From: Candidatus Zipacnadia bacterium
GTDB lineage: Bacteria > Armatimonadota > Zipacnadia > Zipacnadales > UBA5352
DNA length: 5,075 bases
Assembly (NCBI GenBank): GCA_029820915.1
Contig: JALGUI010000209.1
Location: forward strand, 1 to 5,075
Reading direction: 5' to 3'
The notes under the pieces were generated by a model, which did no database searches, was not told where the DNA came from, and was given only the letters and a program-made list of their open reading frames with translations. Shown piece after piece: positions 1 to 4,869 of the stretch (the first letter of the stretch is position 1; every line of letters begins with the position of its first letter). Both the position numbers and the translations under genes were made by a program.

Positions 1-699
1 GATCGCGCCCACGAGCTTCTCGTTCATGGCGTAGCCGACCGCCAACTCCGGGTGCGCCGGGCACCGCAGCGAGTCCTCGGTCTCCAGGTAGGGAGTGATG
101 GCCTCGACCCAGTCTTGGCCGGGCAGCGCGCCGTTGTTGTCCTGCGCGTACATCATGAACGCCAGCCCGATCTGCTTGAGGTGCTGGCGACACGCAGCGC
201 CCTGGGGGCCTCCCTCCTCGCCGCCGCCCTCGGCGATGATCGGCACCAGGAGCTGCCAGATCGCGTCATCGTCCGGCCCGGCCGCCTCGGCGTAGTCCAG
301 CCTGCCGGTGACCTCCATCGTCGTCATGTCGATGACGTAGAGCACGCCGTCGTCGATGATCAGGAGCTCCTCGCCACGGTCCACGACCACGGGCTGGCTG
401 GAGGCCGCGCCCTTCATCGCGTTCATCAGCAGCATGATGCCGCCGGCGTCGTCGCCGCCCTTGTCGGCCATCATCATGAACACCATGATCTCGGCCGGGC
501 TCATGCCCGTCTCGGTGAGGATGGCCATGAAGGTCGCGGCCTCCGGCTCCATCCCCATGTCCAGGAATCTCTGGACCTTCTGGCCTACCTGTTGCTCGGC
601 CGCCACGCGGTCCAGGTCATCCTGTTCGCCGGCCTGTGCGAGCACCATCGCGCAGGTGCACAGCACCGTCAGCAGTACGGCCGCAACGCGTCGATTCAT
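1..699 (-). CDS. Exported protein with prepilin-like (DUF1559-type) domain, 3' end outside window
   Basis: The frame reads from an ATG at 699 down to base 1 without a stop, giving 233 residues; the C-terminus lies outside the window. Residues 1-22 look like a Sec signal peptide (MNRR, then a hydrophobic stretch ending VLAQA), with likely cleavage near A21-A23. There is no type IV prepilin cleavage motif (no G-FTLIE-like segment). Residues 48-95 are Met-rich, 11 Met in 48 residues. Residues 110-135 have a short strand-turn pattern (LLIIDDGVLYVID) like repeats in secreted Armatimonadota-type proteins. From C170 the sequence matches the start of the domain that follows the pilin helix in DUF1559 / H-X9-DG proteins: CRQHLKQIGLAFMMYAQDNN, a W at 197, LRCPAHP at 211-217 and a YAMN segment. 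C170 and C213 could form a disulfide. The start is supported by AGGGGTGA seven bases upstream. The family match is from memory of its consensus; the function is unknown, and a surface or periplasmic structural role is only a guess. Confidence 0.85.
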   Translation of the reverse strand, partial: MNRRVAAVLLTVLCTCAMVLAQAGEQDDLDRVAAEQQVGQKVQRFLDMGMEPEAATFMAILTETGMSPAEIMVFMMMADKGGDDAGGIMLLMNAMKGAASSQPVVVDRGEELLIIDDGVLYVIDMTTMEVTGRLDYAEAAGPDDDAIWQLLVPIIAEGGGEEGGPQGAACRQHLKQIGLAFMMYAQDNNGALPGQDWVEAITPYLETEDSLRCPAHPELAVGYAMNEKLVGAI

Positions 700-706
700 G
701 GCATCG

Positions 707-714
707 TCACCCCT
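707..714 (-). promoter_or_regulatory. Ribosome binding site of the left minus-strand gene
   Basis: On the minus strand the sequence AGGGGTGA lies seven bases before the ATG at 699. It is close to the consensus GGAGGTGA and, together with the signal peptide that follows, fixes the start. Confidence 0.6.
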
Positions 715-843
715 GTATCGGTGGCCCGGCTACACAGTCGCTGTCTCAGGAGTCTGCTACGGCTATTCGCCCTCGCGGGTTGCGAAGCCTGCCGGAGTTC
801 ACGTAACCTTAACCTCGGCGAATGCGACGTGAGCGTGCTTTCG

Positions 844-857
844 CGACCGCGCGGTCG
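844..857. promoter_or_regulatory. Perfect 14-bp palindrome, possible operator
   Basis: CGACCGC is followed directly by its reverse complement GCGGTCG. It lies between two divergent genes, where a dimeric regulator could bind and control either or both. In GC-rich DNA such palindromes also arise by chance, and no regulator gene is present in the window to pair it with. Confidence 0.25.
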
Positions 858-1040
858 GTTTCCACGCGCGCAAAGGCGGGTAGTACTCCTGTCACGGACT
901 GCGTGCTTGTGGCGTGGGCGCCTCAGGTGTGTGCCCGGCGCCCGGACATGCAGTGCGGGCAGACCGCCGATGTTGACGCGCGCCGGCCGGACAGGCAGCA
1001 CCGTGCGATGGCAGACCAACAGAACCCGAGCCGACGAAGC

Positions 1041-1046
1041 GGAGGG
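1041..1046 (+). promoter_or_regulatory. Ribosome binding site deciding a GTG start
   Basis: GGAGGG lies eight bases before GTG at 1055, an ideal spacing. An ATG at 1048 is only one base from this site and opens a different frame that ends at 1095, so the GTG is the credible start. Confidence 0.7.
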
Positions 1047-1054
1047 AATGAGCA

Positions 1055-1468
1055 GTGAGCGTTCAGTTTTACGTCTACGAGCTCAGGGACGATGAGCAAG
1101 ACGTGCCGCGACGCCTGTCCTGGGACGGCTGGCAAGAGCTGAGTGACTGGCTGCAGGAGGAGGGGCTGGATGCCGAGGGGCGCATGGCGCGCCACGTCGA
1201 GATCCAGCAGGTGAGGCAGGCCGTGGAGGAGACGGCCGGCGTCGAGGAGGCGAGCGAGGAGGTCTTCGTGGCGCCGCTGCCGGACGTGAGGGGCGGGGTG
1301 CTGATGTTCGGCCTGGCCACCGAGGACGCGGACTACGTCGTGTCACCGGTCGAGCTCCCGTGGCTGCTGGTGCAGTCGGTCAGTGGGTGGGAGGCGTCGC
1401 TGACCTTCAGCGTCGAGCGCATCGGCGGCAGGGGCGCCGACGGCTACTTCGACGAAGAGGCCAAGTAG
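1055..1468 (+). CDS. Acidic protein of unknown function, 137 residues
   Basis: I do not recognise this family. The start is GTG with a strong ribosome binding site (GGAGGG, eight-base spacing) and the stop is TAG. Codon third positions are strongly GC-biased, as in the neighbouring genes, which supports real coding. The protein is very acidic: about 30 Asp/Glu against about 10 Arg/Lys. There is no signal peptide or membrane segment, so it is probably cytoplasmic. Residues 1-11 look like a first beta strand (QFYVYEL). Residues 21-66 are likely helical, with three tryptophans (W23, W26, W32) and runs of Glu. Residues 67-137 look beta-rich, with VFVAPLP, GGVLMFGLA, WLLVQSV and ASLTFSVERI. This alpha-then-beta layout could be a small compact domain. 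It stands alone: the divergent gene is 355 bp upstream, and 588 bp of repeats separate it from the next plus-strand gene, so co-transcription is doubtful. No function is proposed. Confidence 0.85.
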   Translation: MSVQFYVYELRDDEQDVPRRLSWDGWQELSDWLQEEGLDAEGRMARHVEIQQVRQAVEETAGVEEASEEVFVAPLPDVRGGVLMFGLATEDADYVVSPVELPWLLVQSVSGWEASLTFSVERIGGRGADGYFDEEAK

Positions 1469-1491
1469 CGGCGGCGACGGAAGCCGCGTGC

Positions 1492-1803
1492 AGTCGTTCT
1501 GTGGCATCCCGCCCAGGGGCGGGACCCGTGCGTCGTGCCGCGCTCCGGCGACCATGCGGACGACCGACGGGCGAGGGCGCCCGTCGCACGGACGGCAAGG
1601 GCGCGAAGTCGTTCTGTGGCATCCCGCCCAGGGGCGGGACCCGTGCGTTGTGCCGCGCTCCGGCGACCGTGCGGACGACCGACGGGCGAGGGCGCCCGTC
1701 GCACGGACGGCAAGGGCGCGAAGTCGTTCTGTGGCATCCCGCCCAGGGGCGGGACCCGTGCGTCGTGCCGCGCTCCGGCGACCGTGCGGACGACCGACGG
1801 GCG
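1492..1803 (+). repeat. Tandem array of a 115-bp palindrome-bearing unit, 2.7 copies
   Basis: Copies start at 1492, 1607 and 1722; the third stops matching at 1803 after 82 bp. Copies 1 and 2 differ at only two of 115 positions (C1534/T1649 and A1554/G1669), and copy 3 differs from each of them once. Every unit opens with AGTCGTTCTGTGGCA, followed at once by hairpin A, an 8-base arm TCCCGCCC against GGGCGGGA (1507-1524, 1622-1639, 1737-1754). Units 1 and 2 also carry hairpin B, arms CGACGGGCG and CGCCCGTCG with a 4-base loop (1565-1586, 1680-1701). There are no unique spacers, so it is not a CRISPR array. The period of 115 shifts the reading frame at each copy, so frames running through it are artefacts. 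Near-identity of copies points to recent duplication or homogenisation. It could act as a transcription barrier after the gene ending at 1468, or be a non-autonomous palindromic element. Confidence 0.95.
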
Positions 1804-1881
1804 GGACCGCCCGTGCGTCGTGTCGATGGCCGCCGACCTGCCGAACGACCCACGGGCGAGGCGCCCGTGGCACGGAACGAC
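1797..1881 (+). repeat. Diverged partial fourth unit of the array
   Basis: After copy 3 breaks off, the sequence resumes a degenerate version of the same unit: GGCGGGACC, then CGTGCGTCGTG (1813-1823), a variable middle, and a hairpin followed by GGCACGGAACGAC. It contains two perfect stems: ACGGGCGG/CCGCCCGT at 1797-1814 with a two-base centre, and CCACGGGCG/CGCCCGTGG at 1850-1870 with loop AGG. The second corresponds to hairpin B of the full units but carries a paired base change that keeps the stem intact. The right end, 1868-1881, read on the minus strand is GTCGTTCCGTGCCA, which matches the array head GTCGTTCTGTGGCA at 12 of 14 positions. The head therefore occurs in both orientations. 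Confidence 0.75.
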
Positions 1882-1895
1882 CACCGGCGACGACC

Positions 1896-1934
1896 GGGCG
1901 GGCCCGATGCGCAGCATCGACCGTAGGCCCGCCC
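1896..1934. terminator. Large two-step stem-loop, possible transcription terminator
   Basis: The outer arms GGGCGGGCC (1896-1904) and GGCCCGCCC (1926-1934) are perfect 9-bp complements. Directly inside is a second perfect 6-bp stem, CGATGC/GCATCG (1905-1910 and 1914-1919) with a 3-base loop GCA, leaving a six-base bulge on one side. It should fold stably in RNA or single-stranded DNA. No run of T follows, only TTCC, so if it ends transcription it is not a classical intrinsic terminator. It lies about 120 bp before the beta-helix gene and may shield that gene from upstream reading, or be another part of the repeat block. Confidence 0.5.
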
Positions 1935-1940
1935 TTCCAC

Positions 1941-1965
1941 AACGGCAACGGCGAACGGCAACGGC
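1941..1965 (+). repeat. Four AACGGC hexamers
   Basis: AACGGC occurs at 1941, 1947, 1954 and 1960, with a single G between the second and third copies, making two 12-bp pairs. It sits 92-116 bp upstream of the beta-helix gene start. It could be a regulator binding site made of direct repeats, or simple slippage expansion; the sequence does not decide between these. Confidence 0.6.
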
Positions 1966-1970
1966 CCGAC

Positions 1971-1994
1971 GTTGTTCTGTGGCACGACCGTGCC
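1971..1994 (+). repeat. Solo copy of the repeat head with its own hairpin
   Basis: GTTGTTCTGTGGCA (1971-1984) matches the head of the 115-bp units at 13 of 14 positions, but the rest of the unit is absent. As in the full units, the head runs into a hairpin, here GGCACG/CGTGCC at 1981-1994. The pairing of this head with a following palindrome, despite different palindrome sequences, suggests that head plus hairpin is the real module of the family. Confidence 0.6.
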
Positions 1995-2045
1995 CCGAGG
2001 TCCGCACCGCCATCGCGGGGAAATGCCCCCGACATACCCGCACGC

Positions 2046-2051
2046 GGAGGT
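2046..2051 (+). promoter_or_regulatory. Ribosome binding site of the beta-helix gene
   Basis: GGAGGT lies five bases before the ATG at 2057. It decides the start: the same frame stays open upstream as far as 1535, but that extension runs through the repeat array and would bury the signal peptide. Confidence 0.8.
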
Positions 2052-2056
2052 GCGCC

Positions 2057-4774
2057 ATGAGTCACGCCGCCCCGGAGTTGCCGTGCCTGCTTCTGACGCT
2101 GCTCGCCGCCGGGCTCGCGCTCGCCCCGTGCCAGGCCGCCGATCCCGTCGTCCTCCATGTCTCGCCCGTGGGCGATGACGCCTGGTCCGGCCGCCTCGCT
2201 GAGCCGGACGCCGAACGCACCGACGGTCCGCTGGCCACGCTCGAAGGTGCGCGAGATCGCATCCGGGCGCTGAAGGGCGATGGCGACCTCGGCGCGCCCG
2301 TCGAGGTGCTTGTGCGCGGCGGGACCTATCGCCTGCCGCGCAGCTTCGTGCTCGAGCCGCGGGATTCTGGCACCGAGCAGGCTCCCATCACCTACGCGGC
2401 CCGGTCCGGCGAGCGTCCGGTCTTCTCCGGCGGCCGACCCGTCATCGGCTGGCGGGAGGGCGATGACGGCCTGTGGACCGCGCACATGTCGGCGGTGGCG
2501 GGCGGGGCCCGCTACCCGCGCCAGCTCTTCGTGAACGGTCGGCGCGCCACCCGAGCGCGCATCCCCAACACCGGCTATCTGCAGCTCGAGGGCCTCATCA
2601 ACCCCTACGATCGTTCCGATGAGCGCAATCGCGGCGCCTTCCGCTTCCGCGATGGCGACCTGAGCGCCGACTGGCGGAACCCTACGGACATCGAGATCGT
2701 GAAGATGTTCTCGTGGTCCGCCACGCGCTTGCCCGTGGCCGCGATCGACGAGGAGCGTGACATCGTCCACTTCGCGGGCACGACCGGCCCCGACCCGCGA
2801 CTCTTCGACTGGGCGGGCAACCGCTACTACGTCGATCACGTCTTCGAGGGCCTCGACAGCCCCGGCGAGTGGTACCTCGACCGCCCCACGGGGGCGCTGC
2901 ACTACATGCCGCGGCCCGGCGAGGAGCCGGCGACCGCCGGGGCTTTCATGCCGCTGGTCGAGCGGCTCGTCGAGTTCGCGGGCGATGCCGAAGCGGGGGA
3001 GATCGTCAGCCACATCACGCTGCGTGGCCTGACCTTCGAGCACGCCTCGTGGCCGATGCCCGAGACGGGCTGGGACGAGCGCCAGGCGCAGGCGAGCATG
3101 CAGACCGCCGCGATCTACGCGCGCGGCGCCGAGCACTGCGCGCTCGAGGACGTCGAGGTGCGGCACGCCGGGACGCACGGCGTGTGGTTCGAGCGCGGCT
3201 GCCGGTACAACCGGATTGAGCGCTGCCACATCTGGGACGTGGGCGCCGGGGGCGTCTACATCGGCGCGACGACCGAGCAGCCGGAGGCCGGCCACAACGT
3301 GGTGGGCAACTGCTACATCCACCACTGCACCGAGGTGCACGACGGCGCCATCGGCGTGTGGATCGGCCGCAGCTCCTACAACGAGATCACGCACAACGAC
3401 ATCAGCGACATGGACTACACCGGCGTGTCGGTGGGTTGGCACTGGCACTACGGGCCCAGCAGCGCGCATGACAACATCATCGCCGACAACCACATCCACC
3501 ACTGCGGCCACCGGGTGCTCTCGGACATGGGCGGGATCTACACCCTCGGCGAGGCCCAGGGCACCGTCATCCGGCACAACCTCTTCCATGACATCTGGTG
3601 CTACCCGGCCTACTCGCACGCCTCGGGCATCTACCTTGACCAGGGCAGCACCGATCTGCTCATCGAGGACAACATTGTCTATGGGTGCACCGACAGCGGG
3701 TTCATCGTCCACTACGGGAAGGACAGCATCGTTCGCAACAACATCTTCGCCCTCGCGGGCAAGTACGGCCTCAGCCTCGGGAAGCCGGAGGAGCACCGCT
3801 CCTTCATCTTCGAGCGCAACATCGTGTACTGCGAGCACCCGTACATGGCCGGGCGGCGGGTAACTGAGAACGAGGACGTGGAGCGGAACCTGTACTGGTG
3901 CACCACCGGCGAGGAGCCTGTCTTCTGCGGCATGACGCTGGCGGAGTGGCGCGCGGCCGGGCACGACCTGGAGTCGATCGTTGACGATCCCGGCTTCCGC
4001 GACCCGGAGCGCGGCGACTTCACACTTGCAGAGGACTCACCCGCGCTGCAGATCGGCTTCGAGCCCATCTCCATGGACGGCATCGGGCTCTACGGCGATC
4101 CAGAGTGGGTTACGCTGCCGAAGCGCTTCGAGCACCAGCCCGATGACCCGCTGCCGCCGGAGCCCGAGCCGCTGGTGATCAGCGACGGCTTCGAGGGCAT
4201 GCCCGAAATCGACGAGCCGGCGCCGCTGGGCGGCCATCCGCTGCACGCGTACGTGCATACCGAGGACCGGCCGGAGCTGGTCGGCGTCACCGACGAGACC
4301 GCGGCGTCGGGTGAGCGGAGTCTGCGCATCGAGGACGCGGCCGACCTCGACAAGGAGTACAACCCGCACTTCTACTACCGGCCGAACTACACCGAGGGCG
4401 TGGCGCGCTGCGCCTTCGACATCCGCATCGACGAGCGCACGGTCTTCTACCACGAGTGGCGCGACGCCGCAGCGCCGTATCTGGTAGGGCCGACGCTGTC
4501 CATCGCGGGCGCCAAGCTGCGTGTCGGCGACGAGGACGTGCTCGACCTGCCGCCCGGTGCGTGGGTGCACTTCGAGATCGTGGCCGCGCTGGGTGAGGCC
4601 GCAGGCACGTGGGACCTTACAGTCACGCTGCCGGATGGGACTGAGCACCCCTTCGACGACCTGACATGCACCTCGCCCGAGTGGCGGGAGTTGCGCTGGC
4701 TCGGCTTCGTCAGCAACGGAACCCAAGAAGGGGTCTTCTACCTCGACAACATCGACCTCGGCGTCGAGGAGTAG
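2057..4774 (+). CDS. Secreted right-handed beta-helix protein, GH141-like, with C-terminal beta-sandwich-like domain
   Basis: The product has 905 residues. Residues 1-28 form a signal peptide (MSHAAPELP, then LLLTLLAAGLALA, cleavage near CQA-AD); C25 follows a proline, so a lipobox is unlikely. Residues 31-130 carry marks of the GH141-like N-terminal region: HVSPVGDDAWSG, TDGPLATLEGARDRIR (55-70), GGTYRL (88-93), DSGT (103-106) and FSGG (123-126). RQLFVNGRRATRARIPN (155-171) and WYLDRPTGALHY (272-283) fit the same family. From about 316 to 600 come parallel beta-helix coils rich in Asn and His, with GAGGVYIG (396-403), VGWHWHYG (459-466), SDMGGIYTLG (489-498) and SGIYLDQGS (523-531). DSPALQIGFEPI (660-671) closes the core. 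GH141 includes an alpha-L-fucosidase and a xylanase; its catalysis is, from memory, attributed to two aspartates about 40 residues apart, and D490 and D528 are candidates. After a PEPEP linker, residues 704-905 form a beta-rich domain ending FYLDNIDLG, probably sugar-binding or structural. The substrate cannot be read from sequence. GH141 membership is likely but unproven; a lyase or epimerase of the same fold is an alternative. Confidence 0.92.
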   Translation: MSHAAPELPCLLLTLLAAGLALAPCQAADPVVLHVSPVGDDAWSGRLAEPDAERTDGPLATLEGARDRIRALKGDGDLGAPVEVLVRGGTYRLPRSFVLEPRDSGTEQAPITYAARSGERPVFSGGRPVIGWREGDDGLWTAHMSAVAGGARYPRQLFVNGRRATRARIPNTGYLQLEGLINPYDRSDERNRGAFRFRDGDLSADWRNPTDIEIVKMFSWSATRLPVAAIDEERDIVHFAGTTGPDPRLFDWAGNRYYVDHVFEGLDSPGEWYLDRPTGALHYMPRPGEEPATAGAFMPLVERLVEFAGDAEAGEIVSHITLRGLTFEHASWPMPETGWDERQAQASMQTAAIYARGAEHCALEDVEVRHAGTHGVWFERGCRYNRIERCHIWDVGAGGVYIGATTEQPEAGHNVVGNCYIHHCTEVHDGAIGVWIGRSSYNEITHNDISDMDYTGVSVGWHWHYGPSSAHDNIIADNHIHHCGHRVLSDMGGIYTLGEAQGTVIRHNLFHDIWCYPAYSHASGIYLDQGSTDLLIEDNIVYGCTDSGFIVHYGKDSIVRNNIFALAGKYGLSLGKPEEHRSFIFERNIVYCEHPYMAGRRVTENEDVERNLYWCTTGEEPVFCGMTLAEWRAAGHDLESIVDDPGFRDPERGDFTLAEDSPALQIGFEPISMDGIGLYGDPEWVTLPKRFEHQPDDPLPPEPEPLVISDGFEGMPEIDEPAPLGGHPLHAYVHTEDRPELVGVTDETAASGERSLRIEDAADLDKEYNPHFYYRPNYTEGVARCAFDIRIDERTVFYHEWRDAAAPYLVGPTLSIAGAKLRVGDEDVLDLPPGAWVHFEIVAALGEAAGTWDLTVTLPDGTEHPFDDLTCTSPEWRELRWLGFVSNGTQEGVFYLDNIDLGVEE

Positions 4775-4778
4775 TCAG

Positions 4779-4798
4779 CGCCCGTCGCGCGGAACGAC
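4779..4798 (-). repeat. Remnant of the dispersed repeat module
   Basis: Read on the minus strand this is GTCGTTCCGCGCGACGGGCG, close to the minus-strand reading of 1862-1881 (GTCGTTCCGTGCCACGGGCG), with 17 of 20 positions identical. Only one half of the hairpin is present. It starts four bases after the stop of the beta-helix gene and shows that the family is dispersed, not confined to the 1492-1994 block. Confidence 0.5.
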
Positions 4799-4806
4799 AA
4801 CGAGGC

Positions 4807-4828
4807 GGGCGCGCAGGGAAGCGCGCCC
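4807..4828. terminator. Perfect 8-bp hairpin between convergent genes
   Basis: The arms GGGCGCGC (4807-4814) and GCGCGCCC (4821-4828) flank a loop AGGGAA. It lies in the 95-bp gap between two convergent genes (stops at 4774 and 4872), where a two-way terminator is expected. There is no T tract on either side, so termination would have to rely on the stem or on Rho. It may equally be part of the palindromic repeat family. Confidence 0.5.
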
Positions 4829-4869
4829 CTCCGTACGACATCGCTACCTTCGGGGCCCGGGCGTCGCCG

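Larger units (their letters stand above)
700..1054. other. Divergent intergenic region, 355 bp, no convincing gene
   Basis: This region separates the start of the minus-strand gene (699) from the start of the plus-strand gene (1055), so promoters for both probably lie in it. Visible details are a doubled hexamer TAACCTTAACCT at 804-815, the only AT-rich patch nearby; a perfect 14-bp palindrome at 844-857; and a 7-bp inverted repeat GGGCGCC/GGCGCCC at 916-922 and 937-943 with a 14-base loop. A weak plus-strand promoter could be read as TTGCGA (780-785), 18 bases, then TAACCT (804-809), but the match to sigma-70 consensus is poor. Open frames cross the region, but they are Arg/Ala-rich, lack ribosome binding sites and are not credible genes. 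Confidence 0.6.

Noticed and set aside
780..809. Sigma-70 promoter TTGCGA - 18 bp - TAACCT
   Set aside because: Both hexamers match the consensus poorly and the implied leader would be about 240 bases; too weak to list as a feature.
696..1019. 107-codon minus-strand frame overlapping the left gene start by ATGA
   Set aside because: It is Arg-rich and low in complexity, without a ribosome binding site or family resemblance; it spans the expected promoter region.
822..1058. 78-codon plus-strand frame ending with a GTGA overlap with the 1055 gene
   Set aside because: The overlap looks like translational coupling, but there is no ribosome binding site before 822, third-position GC is about 72%, lower than in the clear genes, and the protein is Arg/Ala-rich without recognisable features.
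52..1095. Open frame of 347 residues on the plus strand
   Set aside because: It is antisense to the exported protein at 1-699, which has a signal peptide, ribosome binding site and recognisable domain, and it then crosses the intergenic region and overlaps the 1055 gene out of frame.
1492..1803. CRISPR array
   Set aside because: The repeat period is 115 bp, units abut directly with no unique spacers, and no cas gene is present.
1535..2056. Extension of the beta-helix gene upstream to an ATG at 1535, giving 1079 residues
   Set aside because: The extra 174 residues are an Arg/Ala/Pro-rich reading of the repeat array, and the in-frame ATG at 2057 has an ideal ribosome binding site and a signal peptide.
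2057..2140. Lipoprotein signal in the beta-helix protein (C25)
   Set aside because: The residues before C25 are L-A-P; proline at -1 does not fit a lipobox, and an ordinary cleavage site follows directly.
1343..3964. Open frame of 873 residues on the minus strand
   Set aside because: It lies antisense to the beta-helix gene, the array and the end of the 1055 gene; its length reflects GC-rich sequence lacking stops. Its composition (Val/Ala/Arg/His) is that of a shadow frame.
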